A stretch of 64,000 bases of DNA from CAIWHR01 sp963741355 (GCA_963741355.1 CAVUIG010000012.1:23349-87348), one strand, 5' to 3'; shown: positions 36,613 to 48,136, numbered from the stretch's first letter. Made by a program: numbers and translations. Notes: generated by a model not told the origin, from the sequence alone.

Positions 36613-37461
36613 CTAGGAGCGGGTTCGCGCGGCGACGAACTCGAGCTTGACTCCGGCAATCTCGACGACGTCGCCGTTGCGGAGCTCGGTGCCCTCGGCC
36701 GGAACTTCCGAATCGTTGACGATGGGCGCCCGGTCGCCTTCGAGCGGGACCAGTCGTGCCCCATGCGGGGAGCGGCGGACCACCGCGACCTGCACGCCGG
36801 CGCGGCCAAGCGACATCGCGTCCTTGTCGAGCGCGATGGTGCGGCCCGAGTTGACGCCGGAGAGCACGCGTACGGACGGCACCTGAGCCAGTTCTTCTCC
36901 CGCGACAAATTCCGCCACGATGTCGCCGCGCACCGGCGTGGAGTCCACGGCCACGGCGCGCGCGTCCGCGGCGACTTCCGCCGAGACGAACCGGTCGATC
37001 TCGCCCATCGCGTCGGTCTCGTGCCCCGCCATTGCGTCGGAGTTCAGGGAGGCTTTGGCGTCGGTCAGCGCGCGAGCGTCGGGGGAACGCACTGGAACCT
37101 GCTCGACGCGCTCGCCGAACAGGCTCTTGTGCGCGATGGCCTGGCTCACGTACGCGGGCTCCAGCTGATGCGCGTCGTCGGCGACGAAGACGAGCTTCTG
37201 CCGGCCGATGTCGATCTGGTCACGGTCGCGCAGGAAATGCTTGGCGACCGGCCGGCCGTTCACGAGCGTTCCGTTGGTGCTGCCGAGGTCCTCGAGGAAG
37301 GAGTCGGCGAGGATGGTCACGACCGATGCGTGCTCGGCGCTCACCGCGGGATACGGAAGGCAGACGTCGTTGTCGGCGCGGCGGCCGATCGTCACCCGCT
37401 CGCGATTGAGCAGGATGTCGAGCGTGCTTCCGTCCGCGAGATAGAGGACGAGCTTGCCCAC
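36613..37461 (-). CDS. Protein with two FHA domains
   Basis: A 282-residue soluble protein. The N-terminal FHA domain (about 1-95) has VTIGRRADNDVCLPYPAVSAEHA and LGSTNGTLVNGRPV, the phosphothreonine-binding pattern. A linker of about 90 residues follows. The C-terminal FHA-like domain (about 190-282) has SGRTIALDKDAMSLGRAG and NGDVVEIAGVKLEF but lacks a clear SxxH, so its phosphopeptide binding may be lost. It lies 9 bp after a PP2C-type phosphatase gene on the same strand, implying a phospho-signalling unit. No Ser/Thr kinase is visible in the window. Confidence 0.85.
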   Translation of the reverse strand: MGKLVLYLADGSTLDILLNRERVTIGRRADNDVCLPYPAVSAEHASVVTILADSFLEDLGSTNGTLVNGRPVAKHFLRDRDQIDIGRQKLVFVADDAHQLEPAYVSQAIAHKSLFGERVEQVPVRSPDARALTDAKASLNSDAMAGHETDAMGEIDRFVSAEVAADARAVAVDSTPVRGDIVAEFVAGEELAQVPSVRVLSGVNSGRTIALDKDAMSLGRAGVQVAVVRRSPHGARLVPLEGDRAPIVNDSEVPAEGTELRNGDVVEIAGVKLEFVAARTRS

Positions 37462-37470
37462 GCGAGACGC

Positions 37471-38301
37471 CTACCCTTTCTTCTTGGCGAGCCAGCGCTG
37501 CGCCCAGCCCGATGACGGCAGGAATTCGGCGGGGACGCGCACCAGCACCACGGATATGTTGTCGCGTCCGCCGTTCTGGTTGGCGACGTCGATCAGCTCC
37601 GCCGCGGCCTCGGCGAGATCGGCCCGCTTGGCGTCGATGATCGAATGCAGGACGTCGGGCTCCACCATGTCGGTCAGGCCATCCGAATTGAGCAGGTAGA
37701 CGTCGTTCGCCTCGACCCGGTACTCGACGATTTCCGCGGGAACGATCGCCTCGATGCCGAGCGCGCGCGTGACGAGGTTCTTGTTCAGAGAAAACTTCGC
37801 CTGCTCGGGAGTGAGCTGGCCGCTGTCGATCTGCTCCTGCAGCAGCGAATGGTCGTGGGTCAGCTGCTCGAATTTCTCGCCGCGCAGCCGGTAGCAGCGC
37901 GAATCGCCGATATGGCCGATGCTGACGCGGTTGCCGCAGAACACCGCGCTGACGATCGTCGTGCCCATGCCGGCGCATTCGGGCCGCGCCTGCGCCGCCT
38001 CGTAGATGCCCTTGTTCGCAGCCGCGATCTGCTGCTGCAGCAGCATCGCCGCGTGGGTGAGGCCGCTCCCGACGTCGATCTTGGTGAGCTCGCGGCCCGA
38101 GCGAAGCTCGGGCAGCATGCCGTTGCTGACGACGTTGACCGCGATGCCGCTCGCGACTTCGCCCGCGTTGTAGCCGCCCATGCCGTCGGCGAGCACCGCG
38201 ATGCCGGCGTCGCCGTCGACGAAGACCGAGTCCTCGTTGTGCGAGCGGACCATTCCCGGGTGGGAAAGGGTGGCGCATTCGAGCGCGGTGCGTTGCGTCA
38301 T
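37471..38301 (-). CDS. PP2C-type Ser/Thr protein phosphatase (Stp1-like)
   Basis: A 276-residue metal-dependent phosphatase. Motifs are HPGMVRSHNEDSVFVD (motif 1 region), AVLADGMGGYNAGEVAS (motif 2, metal-binding Asp-Gly-Met-Gly-Gly), GTTIVSAVF, VSIGHIGDSRCYRL, LLNSDGLTDMV and GGRDNISVVLV (last metal-binding Asp). It reverses Ser/Thr phosphorylation in the cytosol, probably together with the FHA protein encoded next. Normal length, intact frame. Confidence 0.93.
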   Translation of the reverse strand: MTQRTALECATLSHPGMVRSHNEDSVFVDGDAGIAVLADGMGGYNAGEVASGIAVNVVSNGMLPELRSGRELTKIDVGSGLTHAAMLLQQQIAAANKGIYEAAQARPECAGMGTTIVSAVFCGNRVSIGHIGDSRCYRLRGEKFEQLTHDHSLLQEQIDSGQLTPEQAKFSLNKNLVTRALGIEAIVPAEIVEYRVEANDVYLLNSDGLTDMVEPDVLHSIIDAKRADLAEAAAELIDVANQNGGRDNISVVLVRVPAEFLPSSGWAQRWLAKKKG

Positions 38302-38392
38302 TGGAGTGTTCGGGCCGGGTCGGGGGTGGGTCCTGCGTCCGCGAGTTTAACGGCAGCGCGGCTTTGGCGCGAGCGCGGCCGCACCTCGCCCG

Positions 38393-39088
38393 CTATTTCT
38401 CGTGTGGACGGGTGCGCCGTCGGCGCCGCGTGACCCAGGCCCCTCCGGCGACGACGACGATGGCGCCGACCAGCGGCGCGATCGTATGGAGGTCGGGCGC
38501 CGCCGAGTCGATCCACGGCTTGACCACGACGTCGGTCGTCGCGATGTCGCCGGCGATGTATCCCAGCAGCCCGCCGCCGGCCGGGACCAGCAACGGGAAG
38601 CGGCCGATCAGCTTCATGATGATCTGGCTGCCGGCCACCACGAGCGGGATGCTGACGGCCAATCCGAAGACCAGCAGCAGCAGACTTCCATGGGCGGCGG
38701 CAGCAACGCCGATCACGTTGTCGAGGCTCATCACGAGGTCGGCGACGATGACGGTGCGCACCGCGGCAAGGAGACGATCGCTCGCGACGATGTCCTTCGA
38801 TTCGCCGTCCTCCTCACCGATCAGCTTGATGCCGATCCATATCAGCAATGCGGCGCCCACGAGCTGCAGCCACGGCAACTGCAGCAGTTGCGTGGCGAAG
38901 AACGTGAGGATGATGCGCAGCACGACCGCGCCGAGGACGCCCCAGAAGATCCCCAGGACCCGCTGCCTCGCGGGCAGGTTCCGGCAGGCGAGCGCGATCA
39001 CGACCGCGTTGTCGCCGGACAGGAGGATGTTGATGACGACGATCTCGAGCGCCGCGGCCCAGAACTGTGGCGTTGCGAATTCCATCAT
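38393..39088 (-). CDS. TerC-family integral membrane protein
   Basis: A 231-residue inner-membrane protein with about seven hydrophobic segments. Its signature is ILLSGDNAVVIALACRNLP near the N-terminus and DLVMSLDNVIGVAAAAHGS in the middle, the paired acidic D-N motifs of TerC/Alx proteins. Some relatives export Mn2+ or support secreted-metalloprotein loading. It sits between sucD and the phosphatase gene, a common order in betaproteobacteria. Confidence 0.9.
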   Translation of the reverse strand: MMEFATPQFWAAALEIVVINILLSGDNAVVIALACRNLPARQRVLGIFWGVLGAVVLRIILTFFATQLLQLPWLQLVGAALLIWIGIKLIGEEDGESKDIVASDRLLAAVRTVIVADLVMSLDNVIGVAAAAHGSLLLLVFGLAVSIPLVVAGSQIIMKLIGRFPLLVPAGGGLLGYIAGDIATTDVVVKPWIDSAAPDLHTIAPLVGAIVVVAGGAWVTRRRRRTRPHEK

Positions 39089-39170
39089 GGCCTGCCGATC
39101 CCCCTCGTCGCTCGCCCCGATGCGGCCCGTGCGGCGCGGCCGGCCCGAGTTGTCTTGCGGGTCACGCCGT

Positions 39171-40046
39171 TCACAGCACCGACTTCAGCAGCTTGCCCAT
39201 CTCCGCCGGATTGCGCGTGACCTTGATCCCGCACTCCTCCATGACGGCGAGCTTCTCCTGCGCGGTTCCCTTGCCGCCCGAGATGATCGCTCCGGCATGG
39301 CCCATCCGCTTGCCCGCGGGCGCGGTCACGCCCGCGATGAATCCGACGACGGGCTTCTTCATGTTGTCCTTCGCCCAGCGCGCGGCGGTCTCCTCGTCGC
39401 TGCCGCCGATCTCGCCGATCATCACGACGGCGTCGGTGTCCGGGTCGTCGTTGAAAAGGCGCAGGAAGTCGATGTGCTTGAGGCCGTTGACCGGGTCGCC
39501 GCCAATGCCGACGGCGGTCGACTGGCCGAGCCCGATCTCGGTGAGCTGGCCGACCGCCTCGTAGGTGAGCGTGCCGGAGCGCGACATCACGCCGATGCGG
39601 CCTTTCTTGTGGATGTGCCCGGGCATGATGCCGATCTTGAGCTCCTCGGGCGTGATCACGCCGGGGCAGTTCGGACCGAGCAGCAGCGTCTTCTTTCCCT
39701 GCATGCGAAAGCGCGTGCGGATCATGTCGCGCACGGGAATGCCTTCGGTGATGCATACGACGAGGTCGAGCCCCGCGTCGACCGCCTCGTCGATCGCCGC
39801 GGCCGCGAACGGCGGCGGAACGTAGATGACGCTGACGGTCGCGCCGGTCGCCGCCTTCGCGTCCTTCACCGTCGCGTAGATCGGAATGCCCTCGAAATCC
39901 TCGCCGGCCTTCTTCGGGTTGACGCCGGCGACGAAGCACGCCTTGCCGTTCGCGTAGTCGCGGCAGGCGCGCGTGTGGAACTGGCCGGTCTTGCCGGTGA
40001 TCCCCTGCGTGATGACCTTGGTGTTGCGGTTGATCAGGATGGACAT
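39171..40046 (-). CDS. sucD: Succinyl-CoA synthetase, alpha subunit
   Basis: A 291-residue TCA-cycle enzyme subunit. The CoA-binding domain has INRNTKVITQGITGKTGQFH, and the ligase domain has LLGPNCPGVITPEE and the phosphohistidine region GHAGAIISGGKGTA (active His in GHAG). With SucC it converts succinyl-CoA, ADP or GDP and phosphate to succinate and nucleotide triphosphate. It directly follows sucC (1 bp gap), so the two are co-translated. Confidence 0.97.
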   Translation of the reverse strand: MSILINRNTKVITQGITGKTGQFHTRACRDYANGKACFVAGVNPKKAGEDFEGIPIYATVKDAKAATGATVSVIYVPPPFAAAAIDEAVDAGLDLVVCITEGIPVRDMIRTRFRMQGKKTLLLGPNCPGVITPEELKIGIMPGHIHKKGRIGVMSRSGTLTYEAVGQLTEIGLGQSTAVGIGGDPVNGLKHIDFLRLFNDDPDTDAVVMIGEIGGSDEETAARWAKDNMKKPVVGFIAGVTAPAGKRMGHAGAIISGGKGTAQEKLAVMEECGIKVTRNPAEMGKLLKSVL

Positions 40047-40047
40047 C

Positions 40048-41214
<1,167 letters not shown>

Positions 41215-41329
41215 GTGCGCTCCTTGATGGAATCAGAGACGATCTTTTCCGCAACGCTGCAGCGCGACTCGAACCCGCCGATAATCTTGATTCCGTACCC
41301 TCGATCGAGAAAATCGTCGCCGGCTTCCC

Positions 41330-41875
41330 TCACGCCGCGCCCCGGAACCACTTGGGGTAGTAGCGACGCACCGTTTCGGTCGTGTGCACGAGCGCGTGGC
41401 AGCGGTCGAGCTGATACGGCTTCGTGCCGCTGCCCTTGTTTTCGGGATTGAGCGTGGCGAACGTCTGCACGGCCGCGGTCGGCAGAAAGGCCAGGAGCTC
41501 GGTGACGTGGCTGCACCCTTTTGCGCTGCCCATGAGGTTGTACAGCGTCGCGCGAAATCCGTGCATCAGGTTCGTGCCGACGAGCTGCGAATACGCCGGT
41601 GCGATGTGCTCGCAGCCGTCCGGGTACGGGACGGCGTCGAGGCGCGCGTCGATCGCCCGGACGACGAAGTCGCTCCCGATCGTGACCCGCACGCTCATCT
41701 CGTGGATCGGCGCGCCCTTCGGCCGCACGCCGGACGCGAGCGCATAGTCTTCGTCCTTCACGTCCACGAGCCGGGCCTCGATGTCGAACAGCCCGTCGTC
41801 GCGCAGCCATCCGTCGTAGCTCACCCGGCGCGAATGCAGGCGCGTGCGCGGGACTTCACTGGGAGGGAGCGGCAT
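41330..41875 (-). CDS. DUF2889 domain protein
   Basis: A 181-residue protein with the DUF2889 pattern: RLHSRRVSYDGWLRDDGLFDIEARLVD near the start, IHEMSVRVTIGSDFVVRAIDA in the middle, and GCSHVTELL with a conserved Cys-His near residue 125. Function is unknown; the family is common beside recX/sucC in betaproteobacteria. It is separated from sucC by 115 bp and is divergent from glpK. Confidence 0.85.
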   Translation of the reverse strand: MPLPPSEVPRTRLHSRRVSYDGWLRDDGLFDIEARLVDVKDEDYALASGVRPKGAPIHEMSVRVTIGSDFVVRAIDARLDAVPYPDGCEHIAPAYSQLVGTNLMHGFRATLYNLMGSAKGCSHVTELLAFLPTAAVQTFATLNPENKGSGTKPYQLDRCHALVHTTETVRRYYPKWFRGAA

Positions 41876-42052
41876 CGGGGAACGTGGCGGCAGGTGCGAA
41901 CGATGTGCCGGCCGGGACGCCGGAGTTGGCTACAATGACGCCTCGATTCCGCGCCGCTGCAAGCCCTGCATTGTAATCTTTGGACGCAGGGCGCCGCAAC
42001 CGACGGCGCGGCATGGCTGCGAACGGCACACCCGCACCCCGACCCGCATTCG

Positions 42053-43541
42053 ATGCGCTACATACTCGCCCTGGACCAGGGCACGACCAGCTCGCGGGCG
42101 ATCGTGTTCGATCGAGCCGGGGCGCCGCGCGGCGCCGCCCAGCAGGAATTTCGTCAGATCTACCCGCAGCCGGGCTGGGTCGAGCACGACGCCACGGAAA
42201 TCTGGGCGACGCAGTCGCGCGTGCTGCACGATGCGGTCGCGGCCGCCGGCCTTGGCGTCGCCGACATCGCCGCGCTCGGCATCACGAACCAGCGCGAGAC
42301 GACCATGCTGTGGGATCGCGCCACCGGCAGGCCGATCGCCAATGCGATCGTCTGGCAGGATCGGCGCACCGCCGATCGCTGCGACGCCCTGCGCGCGGCC
42401 GGGCATTCGGTCGAGGTCGGCAAGCGCACGGGCCTCGTGCTGGACCCGTATTTCTCCGGAACCAAGCTCGCCTGGCTGCTCGACAACGTGCCGGGCGCCC
42501 GCGATCGCGCGCGCCGCGGCGAGCTCGCCTTCGGCACGATCGACAGCTGGCTCGTCTGGAACCTGACCGCGGGCAAGCGTCCACGTCACCGACGCGTCGA
42601 ACGCGAGCCGCACGCTGCTGTTCAACATCCACACGGGCGAATGGGACGACGAGCTGCTCGCGCTGTTCGACATTCCGCGGACGGTGCTTCCACGCGTCGT
42701 ATCGTCGTCGGGCGTGTGCGCGCACGCCACCCTGGATGGAGTGCAGGTGCCGATCGCCGGCATCGCCGGCGACCAGCAGGCGGCGCTGTTCGGGCAGGCC
42801 TGCCTTACGCCCGGCCTCGCGAAGAACACCTACGGAACCGGCTGCTTCATGCTGCTCAATACCGGCGAGACCGCGGTCGCGTCCGCCAACAATCTGCTTT
42901 CGACGATCGCATGGCGACGCGGCGAAGATCGCCTCCAGTACGCGCTCGAAGGCAGCGTCTTCATCGCCGGGGCCGTCGTGCAGTGGCTGCGCGACGAGCT
43001 TCGCATGGTCGACTCGGCGCCCGCGATCGAGGCGCTCGCCGCGTCCGTCGCCGACAACGGGGGCGTGTATTTCGTGCCGGCCTTCGCGGGGCTGGGCGCG
43101 CCGCACTGGGATGCGTACGCGCGCGGCGCGATATTCGGTCTGACGCGCGGGGTCACCGCGGGGCACATCGCGCGCGCGGCGCTCGAGGCGATTGCATTCC
43201 AGAGCGCCGACGTGCTGCAGGCGATGCAGCGCGACGCGGGCGTCACGCTCACCGAGCTCCGCGTCGACGGCGGCGCGGCGGCGAACAATCTGCTGATGCA
43301 GTTCCAGGCCGACGTCCTCGGCGTCCCGGTCGTGCGGCCCAAGGTGCTCGAGACGACGGCGCTGGGCGCCGCGTACCTCGCCGGACTCGCCGTCGGCTAC
43401 TGGGAGGACGACGGCGCGATCCGCGACAACTGGCGCATCGACCGCGCGTTCGAGCCCGCGATGCCGCGCGACCGCGCGCTGGAAATGCGCGCCCGCTGGG
43501 ACAAGGCCATCGCGCGGGCGAGGGACTGGGCCTCCGAGTAA
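42053..43541 (+). CDS. glpK: Glycerol kinase (one frameshift)
   Basis: About 495 residues. FGGY-family carbohydrate kinase: YILALDQGTTSSRAIVFD (phosphate-1 loop), NQRETTMLWDRATGRPIANAIVWQDRRT, AGIAGDQQAALFGQACLTPG and KNTYGTGCFMLLNTGE are typical of GlpK, and LRVDGGAAANNLLMQFQADV is the adenosine motif. Near 42582 one extra base interrupts the frame; the continuation VTDASNASRTLLFNIHTGEWDDELL lies in another frame. It phosphorylates glycerol to glycerol-3-phosphate, linking to the ugp uptake operon 2.5 kb downstream. Confidence 0.94.
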
Positions 43542-43685
43542 GCCAGCCCGGGGCCGGCCCCGGCCACGCTGCCGCGACGACGGGCATCGTCAGCCCGGTG
43601 CCGGCGAGCAGGCGCGCAAAGGCGTTGACGAGAGGAACCCGCGCCGCTATCCTCCGCAATACGTGCATATGCTCGTAATACCCGC

Positions 43686-44174
43686 GTGACAGATATGGAT
43701 GCCCCTCCTCCCGCCAGCATCGCGTGCGCCTGCGGCCGCCTGCGGCGCGCGACGCGCGCGCTGACGCAGCTCTACGACGACGCGATGGCGCCGTCGGGGC
43801 TGCGTCTCACGCAGTTCTCGCTGCTGCGCACGCTGGCCCGCGAGGGCCGTTCGCGCATCACCGATCTCGCCGCCGCGACGCTGATCGACCGCACGGCGCT
43901 TTCGCGCAATCTCGATCCGCTGGTCGAGCGGAAGCTGGTCGCGATCGTCCCCGGACGGGACGCCCGCACGCGCGAGGTCGAGCTGACTCGCGCCGGCACC
44001 GCGGCAATCCGTGCCGCGGAGCCGCACTGGCAGCGCGCGCAGGCGGAGGTGGCGAAGGCCCTCGGCGCCGAGCGGCTCGACGCGCTCATCGCGACGCTTG
44101 CGACGATCGAATCGCTGCATCCGGCGTCGGCGGCTCGGCACGCGCGAGGCAACGACCAGAGGCCATCACGATGA
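43686..44174 (+). CDS. MarR-family transcriptional regulator
   Basis: A 162-residue winged-helix regulator: LRLTQFSLLRTLAREGRSRITDLAAATLIDRTALSRNLDPLVERKLV covers the recognition helix and wing, and DARTREVELTRAGTAAI the wing end. MarR proteins act as dimeric repressors relieved by small ligands. Its last codons overlap the start of the MFS gene (44171), so it may autoregulate that transporter; the regulon is inferred from adjacency. Confidence 0.88.
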   Translation: MTDMDAPPPASIACACGRLRRATRALTQLYDDAMAPSGLRLTQFSLLRTLAREGRSRITDLAAATLIDRTALSRNLDPLVERKLVAIVPGRDARTREVELTRAGTAAIRAAEPHWQRAQAEVAKALGAERLDALIATLATIESLHPASAARHARGNDQRPSR

Positions 44175-45399
44175 CCCGCATTGCGAAACCGCGCCGACTG
44201 GCGCACGCCGACCGTCGTTCTCGTCACGAGCGGCCTGATCCTCACGCTGTCGATGGGGATCCGCCACGGCTTCGGCCTCTTCCTGCAGCCGATGAGCGCC
44301 GACCTCCATTGGGGCCGCGAGACGTTCGCGCTGGCGATCGCCGTGCAGAACCTGGTGTGGGGCGTCACGGCGCCGTTCGCCGGGATGTTCGCCGACCGCT
44401 TCGGCACGCATCGCGTCGCGCTCGTCTGCGCGCTGCTCTACAGCGCGGGGCTCGCGACGATGGCGCTCGCGACGACGCCGCTCACGCTGATCCTGGCGGC
44501 AGGCGTGCTGATCGGCACCGGGCTGTCGGGGCTCACCGTTCTCGGTCGTCGCCGGCGTGCTCGGCCGCGCGTATCCGCCGGAAAAGCGCAGCATGGCGCT
44601 CGGCATCTCGGCGGCCGCGGGATCGTTCGGCCAGTTCGCGCTGCTGCCGGTGACGCAGTCGCTGATTTCGCACATCGGCTGGTACGGCGCCCTGTTCGCG
44701 CTCGCGGCCGTCGCGCTGCTGATGATCCCGCTGTCGGCGTCGCTGTACGAGCGGCACCTCGGGACCGGACACGCGTTCCAGCAGTCGGCGGGGCAGGCGA
44801 TGCGCGAGGCGCTCGGCCACCGCGGTTACATGCTGCTTACGATCGGCTTCTTCGTCTGCGGCTTCCAGGTCGTGTTCGTCGGCGTGCACCTGCCCGCGTA
44901 TCTCGCCGACAAGGGGCATGGCGCCGCACGTCGCGGTCACCGCGCTCGCGCTGATCGGCCTCTTCAACATCGTCGGCACCTACGTGGCCGGGCTGGCTCG
45001 GCGGCAGGATGCCGAAGCGCTACCTGCTGTCGGCGATCTACTTCGCCCGCGCCGTCGTGTTCGCGCTGTTCTTCCTGACGCCGGTGTCGGCGGCGTCCGT
45101 CTACGCCTTCGCGATTGCGCTGGGCCTGCTGTGGCTGTCGACGGTGCCGCCGACCAACGGCATCGTCGCGCAGGTGTTCGGCGTGCGCTATCTCGCGATG
45201 CTTTCCGGCTTGACGTTCTTCAGCCACCAGATCGGCAGCTTCCTCGGCGCGTGGCTCGGCGGCCGGCTCTACGACACGACCGGCAGCTACGACGTGGTCT
45301 GGTGGATATCGATCGGCGCTCGGCGTCGCGGCAGGGCTCATCAACCTGCCGATCGACGAGCGCGCGATCCGACGCCCGGCGGCCGCGGCCGCCGCGTAG
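44171..45399 (+). CDS. MFS transporter (several frameshifts)
   Basis: About 405 residues when four or five indels are bridged (near 44180, 44538, 44920, 44998 and 45318). Pieces in order: ILTLSMGIRHGFGLFLQPMS, the MFS loop-2 motif GMFADRFGTHRVALV, GRAYPPEKRSMALGISAAAG, GHRGYMLLTIGFFVCGFQVVF, KRYLLSAIYFARAVVFALFF, and GSFLGAWLGGRLYDTTGSYD near the last helix. The final pattern is typical of monocarboxylate/oxalate-formate antiporter-like MFS proteins; the substrate is not known. Start is probably the ATG at 44171 with an early indel; in-frame TTG at 44181 is the only start without one. Confidence 0.75.
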
Positions 45400-45419
45400 C
45401 CACGGCCCGCGGGCAAATC

Positions 45420-46196
45420 TCAGGTCAGCGGCAGCGCCGGCGGCAGCGCGTCGGCGGGAACGTGGTCGACCGCGTCGGTGATGATGCTGTCGACACCCCA
45501 GGCGCCGAGCTCGGCGATCCGCTCGGGCTCGTTCGGCGTGTAGGTCAGCACGCGATAGCCGGCGGAGCGCGCCGCTCGCACGAAATCGGCGGTGAGCGCC
45601 TTGTGGTTGACGTCGACCGCCACGCAGGACAATCGCGCGAGACGGTCCTACCAATCCGGCGGCAGCGCGTCGAACAGCAGCGCGCGCGGCAGCGCGGGCG
45701 CCGCGTCGCGCGCGGCCGCGAGCGCGTCCTCGGAGAACGACGACAGCAGCGGCGGAACGTCGGCGTCGCGCCACAGCGTCACGGCGTCGAGCGCGACCGC
45801 CGCGCCGGTCTCGCGCTCGCGGCCGGACGTCGGCTTGATCTCGATGTTGCACATGACGCCGTGCGCGCGCGCCCAGCGGGCGATCGCCGCGAGCGTCGGC
45901 AGCGGCTCGCCCGAGTACTTCGCCGAATGCCAGCCGCCGGCGTCGAGCCGCGACAGCTCGCGCCAGGGCAGCGCGTCGGCGCGGCCGCGCCCGCTCGTCG
46001 TCCGCTCCAGCGTGTCGTCGTGCAGCAGGAACGCCAGATTGTCGGCGGAGAGCTTGACGTCGAACTCGAACATCCGATAGCCGTGCGCGTGTCCGACGCG
46101 CATCGCGGTCAGCGTGTTCTCGGGCGCCTGCTTGCCGGCGCCGCGGTGCGCGACGAGGCGCGGGTACGGCCAGTCTTTGGCGATGTTGGCGGTCAT
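45420..46196 (-). CDS. ugpQ: Glycerophosphodiester phosphodiesterase (in-frame amber codon)
   Basis: About 258 residues. It hydrolyses glycerophosphodiesters to glycerol-3-phosphate and an alcohol. GDPD motifs are AHRGAGKQAPENTL (catalytic His), YRMFEFDVKLSADNLAFLLHDDTLERTTSG (metal-binding Glu/Asp) and NIEIKPTSGRE. The reading frame stays the same throughout but is interrupted by TAG at 45648-45650 (after DALPPDW), with conserved sequence DRLARLSCVAVDVNHKAL continuing. A TTG codon would fit. This is a substitution rather than an indel, so either a real nonsense mutation or a miscall. Last gene of the ugp operon. Confidence 0.85.
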
Positions 46197-46197
46197 G

Positions 46198-47263
46198 TCA
46201 GCGGATCCTGGCGCCCGTCTCGGCGTCGAACAGGTAGATGTGGTGCGGCGCGGCCGCGACGTGCAGCGTCGAGCCGACGGCGGGCCGGCTGCCGTGCGGC
46301 AGGCGCGCGACGACGAAGTCCTTGCCGTGCGACAGGTGGACCAGCGTATCGGCGCCGAGGTGCTCGACCATCTCGACCGTCGCCGAGAACAGGCCGTCGG
46401 CCTCGCTGCCCGGGATGACGTGCTCCGGACGGATGCCGACCGTGACTGCGCGGCCCGGCGTCGGCGGTGCCGCTCGCGTGGCGGACCGCGCCGCCGTGCT
46501 CGAGCGTGATCCGCCCGCCGCCCTCGGAGCGGCCGGCGAGAAAATTCATCGACGGCGAGCCGATGAAGCCGGCGACGAACTGCGTGGCCGGATCCTCGTA
46601 GACGTCCATCGGCGTGCCGATCTGCTCGGCGCGCCCGGCGTTCATCACCACCATCCGCTGCGCGAGCGTCATCGCCTCGACCTGGTCGTGGGTGACGTAG
46701 AGCGTCGTCGTGCCGAGGCGCCGATGCAGCTTCTGGATCTCGAAGCGCATCTGCACGCGAAGCTTCGCGTCGAGGTTCGACAGCGGCTCGTCGAACAGGA
46801 ACACCGCGGGCTCGCGGACGATCGCGCGGCCCATCGCGACGCGCTGCCGCTGTCCGCCCGAGAGCTCGCGCGGCTTGCGCAGGAGGAGCGCGTCGAGCTC
46901 CAGGATGTCGGCCGCGCGCTTGACCCGCTGCTCGATTTCGGGCTTCGGCATCCCGCGGATCTTGAGGCCGTAGGCCATGTTGTCGAACACGCTCATGTGA
47001 GGATAGAGCGCGTAGTTCTGGAACACCATCGCGATGTCGCGGTCCTTGGGCTCGAGGTCGTTGACGACCCGGTCGCCGATCACGATCTCGCCGCCCGACA
47101 TCGCCTCGAGCCCCGCGACCATCCGCAGCACCGTCGACTTGCCGCAGCCCGACGGCCCGACGATGACGATGAACTCGCCGTCGGCGACGCTCATGTCGAT
47201 GCCGTGCACGACGGCGACCGGGCCGAAGCTCTTCGTGACGTTCCTGAATTCGACTTTCGCCAT
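46198..47263 (-). CDS. ugpC: Glycerol-3-phosphate ABC transporter ATP-binding protein (one frameshift)
   Basis: About 355 residues. MalK-type ATPase: Walker A GPSGCGKSTVLRM, signature LSGGQRQRVAMGRAIVREP, Walker B VFLFDEPLSNLD, then a C-terminal OB/TOBE regulatory domain. Near 46450 the frame shifts by one base; after it VGIRPEHVIPGSEADGLFSA to APHHIYLFDAETGARI completes the expected C-terminus. It energises the UgpAE permease and begins one gene before ugpQ with a 1-nt gap. Confidence 0.92.
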
Positions 47264-47266
47264 GGG

Positions 47267-48129
47267 TCACTTCTCGGTTTCGACGAGGCCCTTCACGAAC
47301 CACTTCTGCATCAGCAGCACGACCGCGACCGGCGGCAGCATCGCGAGCAGCGCCGTCGCCATCACGAGGTTCCATTCGGTCAGCGCGTCGCCGCCGGTGA
47401 TCATCCGCTTGATGCCGATCACCGTGGTGTACATGCTCTCCTGCGTCGTCACCAGCAGCGGCCACAGGTACTGGTTCCAGCCGTAGATGAACATGATGAC
47501 GAAGAGCGCGGCGATGTTGGTCTTGGAGAGCGGCAGCACGACGTCGACGAAGAAGCGCATCGGCCCGGCGCCGTCGATCCGCGCCGCCTCGGCGAGCTCG
47601 CGCGGCACGGTCATGAAGAACTGCCGGAACAGGAACGTCGCCGTCGCCGACGCGATCAACGGCAGCGTCAGCCCGGCGTAGGTGTTGATGAGGCCGAGGT
47701 CCGCCGCGACCTTGTAGGTCGGGAAGATGCGGACCTCGACCGGGCAGCATCAGCGTGACGAAGATCATCCAGAAGAACGTCCTGCGCAGCGGGAACCGGA
47801 AATAGACGAACGCGAATGCCGAGATGATCGAGATCGCGATCTTGCCGATGGAGATCGTCAGCGCCATCACGAGGCTGTTCCACATCATCGGCCCGACCGC
47901 CGCGCCCGAGCCGCGCTCGGTGCCGTGCGCGAGCACGGCCTGGTAGTTCTCGACGAAATGCGTGCCCGGAACGAGCTGCATCGGCACCGCGGATCACCTC
48001 GTCCAGCGACAGCGTCGACGCCACGAACGCGACCCAGATCGGAAACGCGACGATGCGCGACGCCCCGCGATCAGCACGAGGTGGCGCCGAAGCGACCGTC
48101 AGCAGCGGGCGGCGCTCGACCATCGGCAT
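47267..48129 (-). CDS. ugpE: Glycerol-3-phosphate ABC transporter permease UgpE (frameshifted)
   Basis: About 285 residues in pieces: MPMVERRPLLTV, FPIWVAFVASTLSLDEVI, MQLVPGTHFVENYQAVLAHGTERG, MWNSLVMALTISIGKIAISI and FMTVPRELAEAARIDGAGPMRFFVDVVLPLSK, the last being the EAA loop that contacts UgpC. It ends with the membrane part and LMQKWFVKGLVETEK. Indels lie near 47745 and 47992, and a compensating pair near 48062-48090. Inner-membrane half of the permease, paired with UgpA. Confidence 0.88.
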
Positions 48130-48136
48130 GGCGTCA

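Noticed and set aside
45648..47987. A 779-codon minus frame that appears to fuse a permease, an ATPase and a phosphodiesterase
   Set aside because: The middle is out-of-frame translation of ugpC. The apparent fusion arises because frameshifts in ugpE and ugpC place the real ugpE and ugpQ pieces in one frame.
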